NCBI GenBank assembly: GCA_035632315.1
Contig: DASQGZ010000038.1
Span: 1-13,843, forward strand
Direction: 5' to 3'
DNA length: 13,843 nt
Origin: JAFDZW01 sp035632315
Lineage (GTDB): Bacteria > Bacteroidota > Ignavibacteria > Palsa-1295
In this document: in pieces, positions 13,335 through 13,843 of the stretch
How positions within the stretch are numbered: position 1 is the stretch's first letter
How the letters are laid out: every line of letters starts with the position of its first letter
Translations under genes and position numbers: made by a program
Notes under the pieces: model-generated
Told to the model about the DNA's origin: nothing
The model's database searches: none
What the model saw: the letters and a program-made list of their open reading frames with translations, nothing else

Positions 13335-13843
13335 ATGATGAAATACATCCCCATTCTCCTCATCCTTCTCGCGGCAGCATCCCGAGCGCAGCCGCCGAGG
13401 ATCGATTCACTTTCGGTCGATGAGTGGAGCGGGACGCTTTATTTACATGGCGATTTTGGTTCTAATCAGGGCGTAGTAACATGCGATAACGTAACATTGC
13501 CTATTACCAGTTGGAGCGATTCACTTATTGCAACAAGTATTCCTGACACAGGCAGAGGAAGTTGCGGACCGGTCATTGTTGGAGCGAGAGGATATAAATC
13601 TGTGTCCAGAATAATATCCCTTCTGAGTGGGAAGTGGTGGTACGAGCCAAAGAGTATATCAACTAATGATGGGAAACAGTGGACACTTATCTCGGGTACC
13701 TACTCTCTTGTATTCTCTTTCCGTTTTGATCTAAGGCCTATTATAGTCGGCAATTCCGACGTGATATTAAATATTCATCCAAAACGCCAAACATTGCTTG
13801 AAATTATTTTTCTAGGGGGCGTATATGCAGGGGGTGGCAACGG
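13335..13843 (+). CDS. Secreted IPT/TIG-like domain protein (3' partial)
   Basis: An open frame runs without a stop from ATG 13335 to the end of the window (169 complete codons) and so has no visible C-terminus. A second ATG follows at 13338. The protein begins with a Sec signal peptide: MMKYIPILLILLAAASRAQ, with probable cleavage before or at the Gln. Next comes a segment of about 75 residues resembling an IPT/TIG Ig-like fold: PRIDSLSVDEWSGTLYLHGDFG, ITSWSDSLIATSIPD, CGPVIVGARGYKS. After that come KWWYEPKSISTNDGKQWTLISGTYSL and a further beta-rich stretch. Two cysteines (VTCDN and GSCGP) could form a disulfide. The upstream AAGG (13319-13322) is a weak ribosome binding site. The intergenic stretch 13221-13334 holds nothing else I recognise. 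It is likely a cell-surface or secreted protein of Bacteroidota type; function unknown. Confidence 0.72.
   Translation, partial: MMKYIPILLILLAAASRAQPPRIDSLSVDEWSGTLYLHGDFGSNQGVVTCDNVTLPITSWSDSLIATSIPDTGRGSCGPVIVGARGYKSVSRIISLLSGKWWYEPKSISTNDGKQWTLISGTYSLVFSFRFDLRPIIVGNSDVILNIHPKRQTLLEIIFLGGVYAGGGN

Overview
The window looks like a chromosomal segment of an uncultured or poorly studied member of the Bacteroidota/Chlorobi (FCB) group, possibly a Kapabacteria- or Ignavibacteria-like lineage. The clues are a promoter upstream of the YfhO gene that matches the Bacteroidota -33/-7 consensus (TTTG, 19 nt, TAnnTTTG), weak or absent Shine-Dalgarno sequences at several genes, DUF4412 and IPT/TIG-type secreted proteins, a protein with two OmpA-like domains, and a tRNA gene without encoded CCA. 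The phylum is a reasonable inference; anything finer is a guess.

Layout, left to right. (1) The 3' part of a cell-envelope gene with two OmpA-like peptidoglycan-binding domains (2-1018). (2) A plus-strand pair: homogentisate 1,2-dioxygenase (1101-2237) and a YdfG-like short-chain dehydrogenase (2247-3011). (3) A convergent minus-strand gene for a large YfhO-family multi-pass membrane protein (3016-5664) with its own promoter. (4) A divergent plus-strand block: a secreted DUF4412 protein (5796-6485), tRNA-Val(CAC) (6536-6610) and a small stand-alone HRDC-domain protein with an Arg/Gly/Asp-rich linker (6780-7328). (5) A 252-bp gap that holds a strong imperfect hairpin, then an ATGA-coupled pair: an unknown 123-aa helical protein (7581-7952) and an RsbW/SpoIIAB-type serine kinase (7949-8368), closed by a terminator. 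(6) A tightly packed minus-strand operon running from 13031 down to 8407: ECF sigma factor, two tandem paralogous GT-C-like membrane proteins, and a DUF2461 protein. (7) A 101-bp palindromic repeat element (13120-13220), followed by the 5' part of a secreted IPT/TIG-like protein that runs off the end of the window (13335-13843).

Most genes are housekeeping, envelope or regulatory in character, and I do not see a CRISPR array, transposase, integrase, toxin-antitoxin pair or recognisable defence island. The parts that known families do not explain are the sigma/GT-C/GT-C/DUF2461 operon, the unknown protein coupled to the anti-sigma-type kinase, the HRDC protein with its RG-rich linker, the structured intergenic region at 7339-7456, and the palindromic repeat upstream of the sigma operon. 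I did not find strong evidence of a wholly new system. All family calls are made by eye from motifs; no database search was run.
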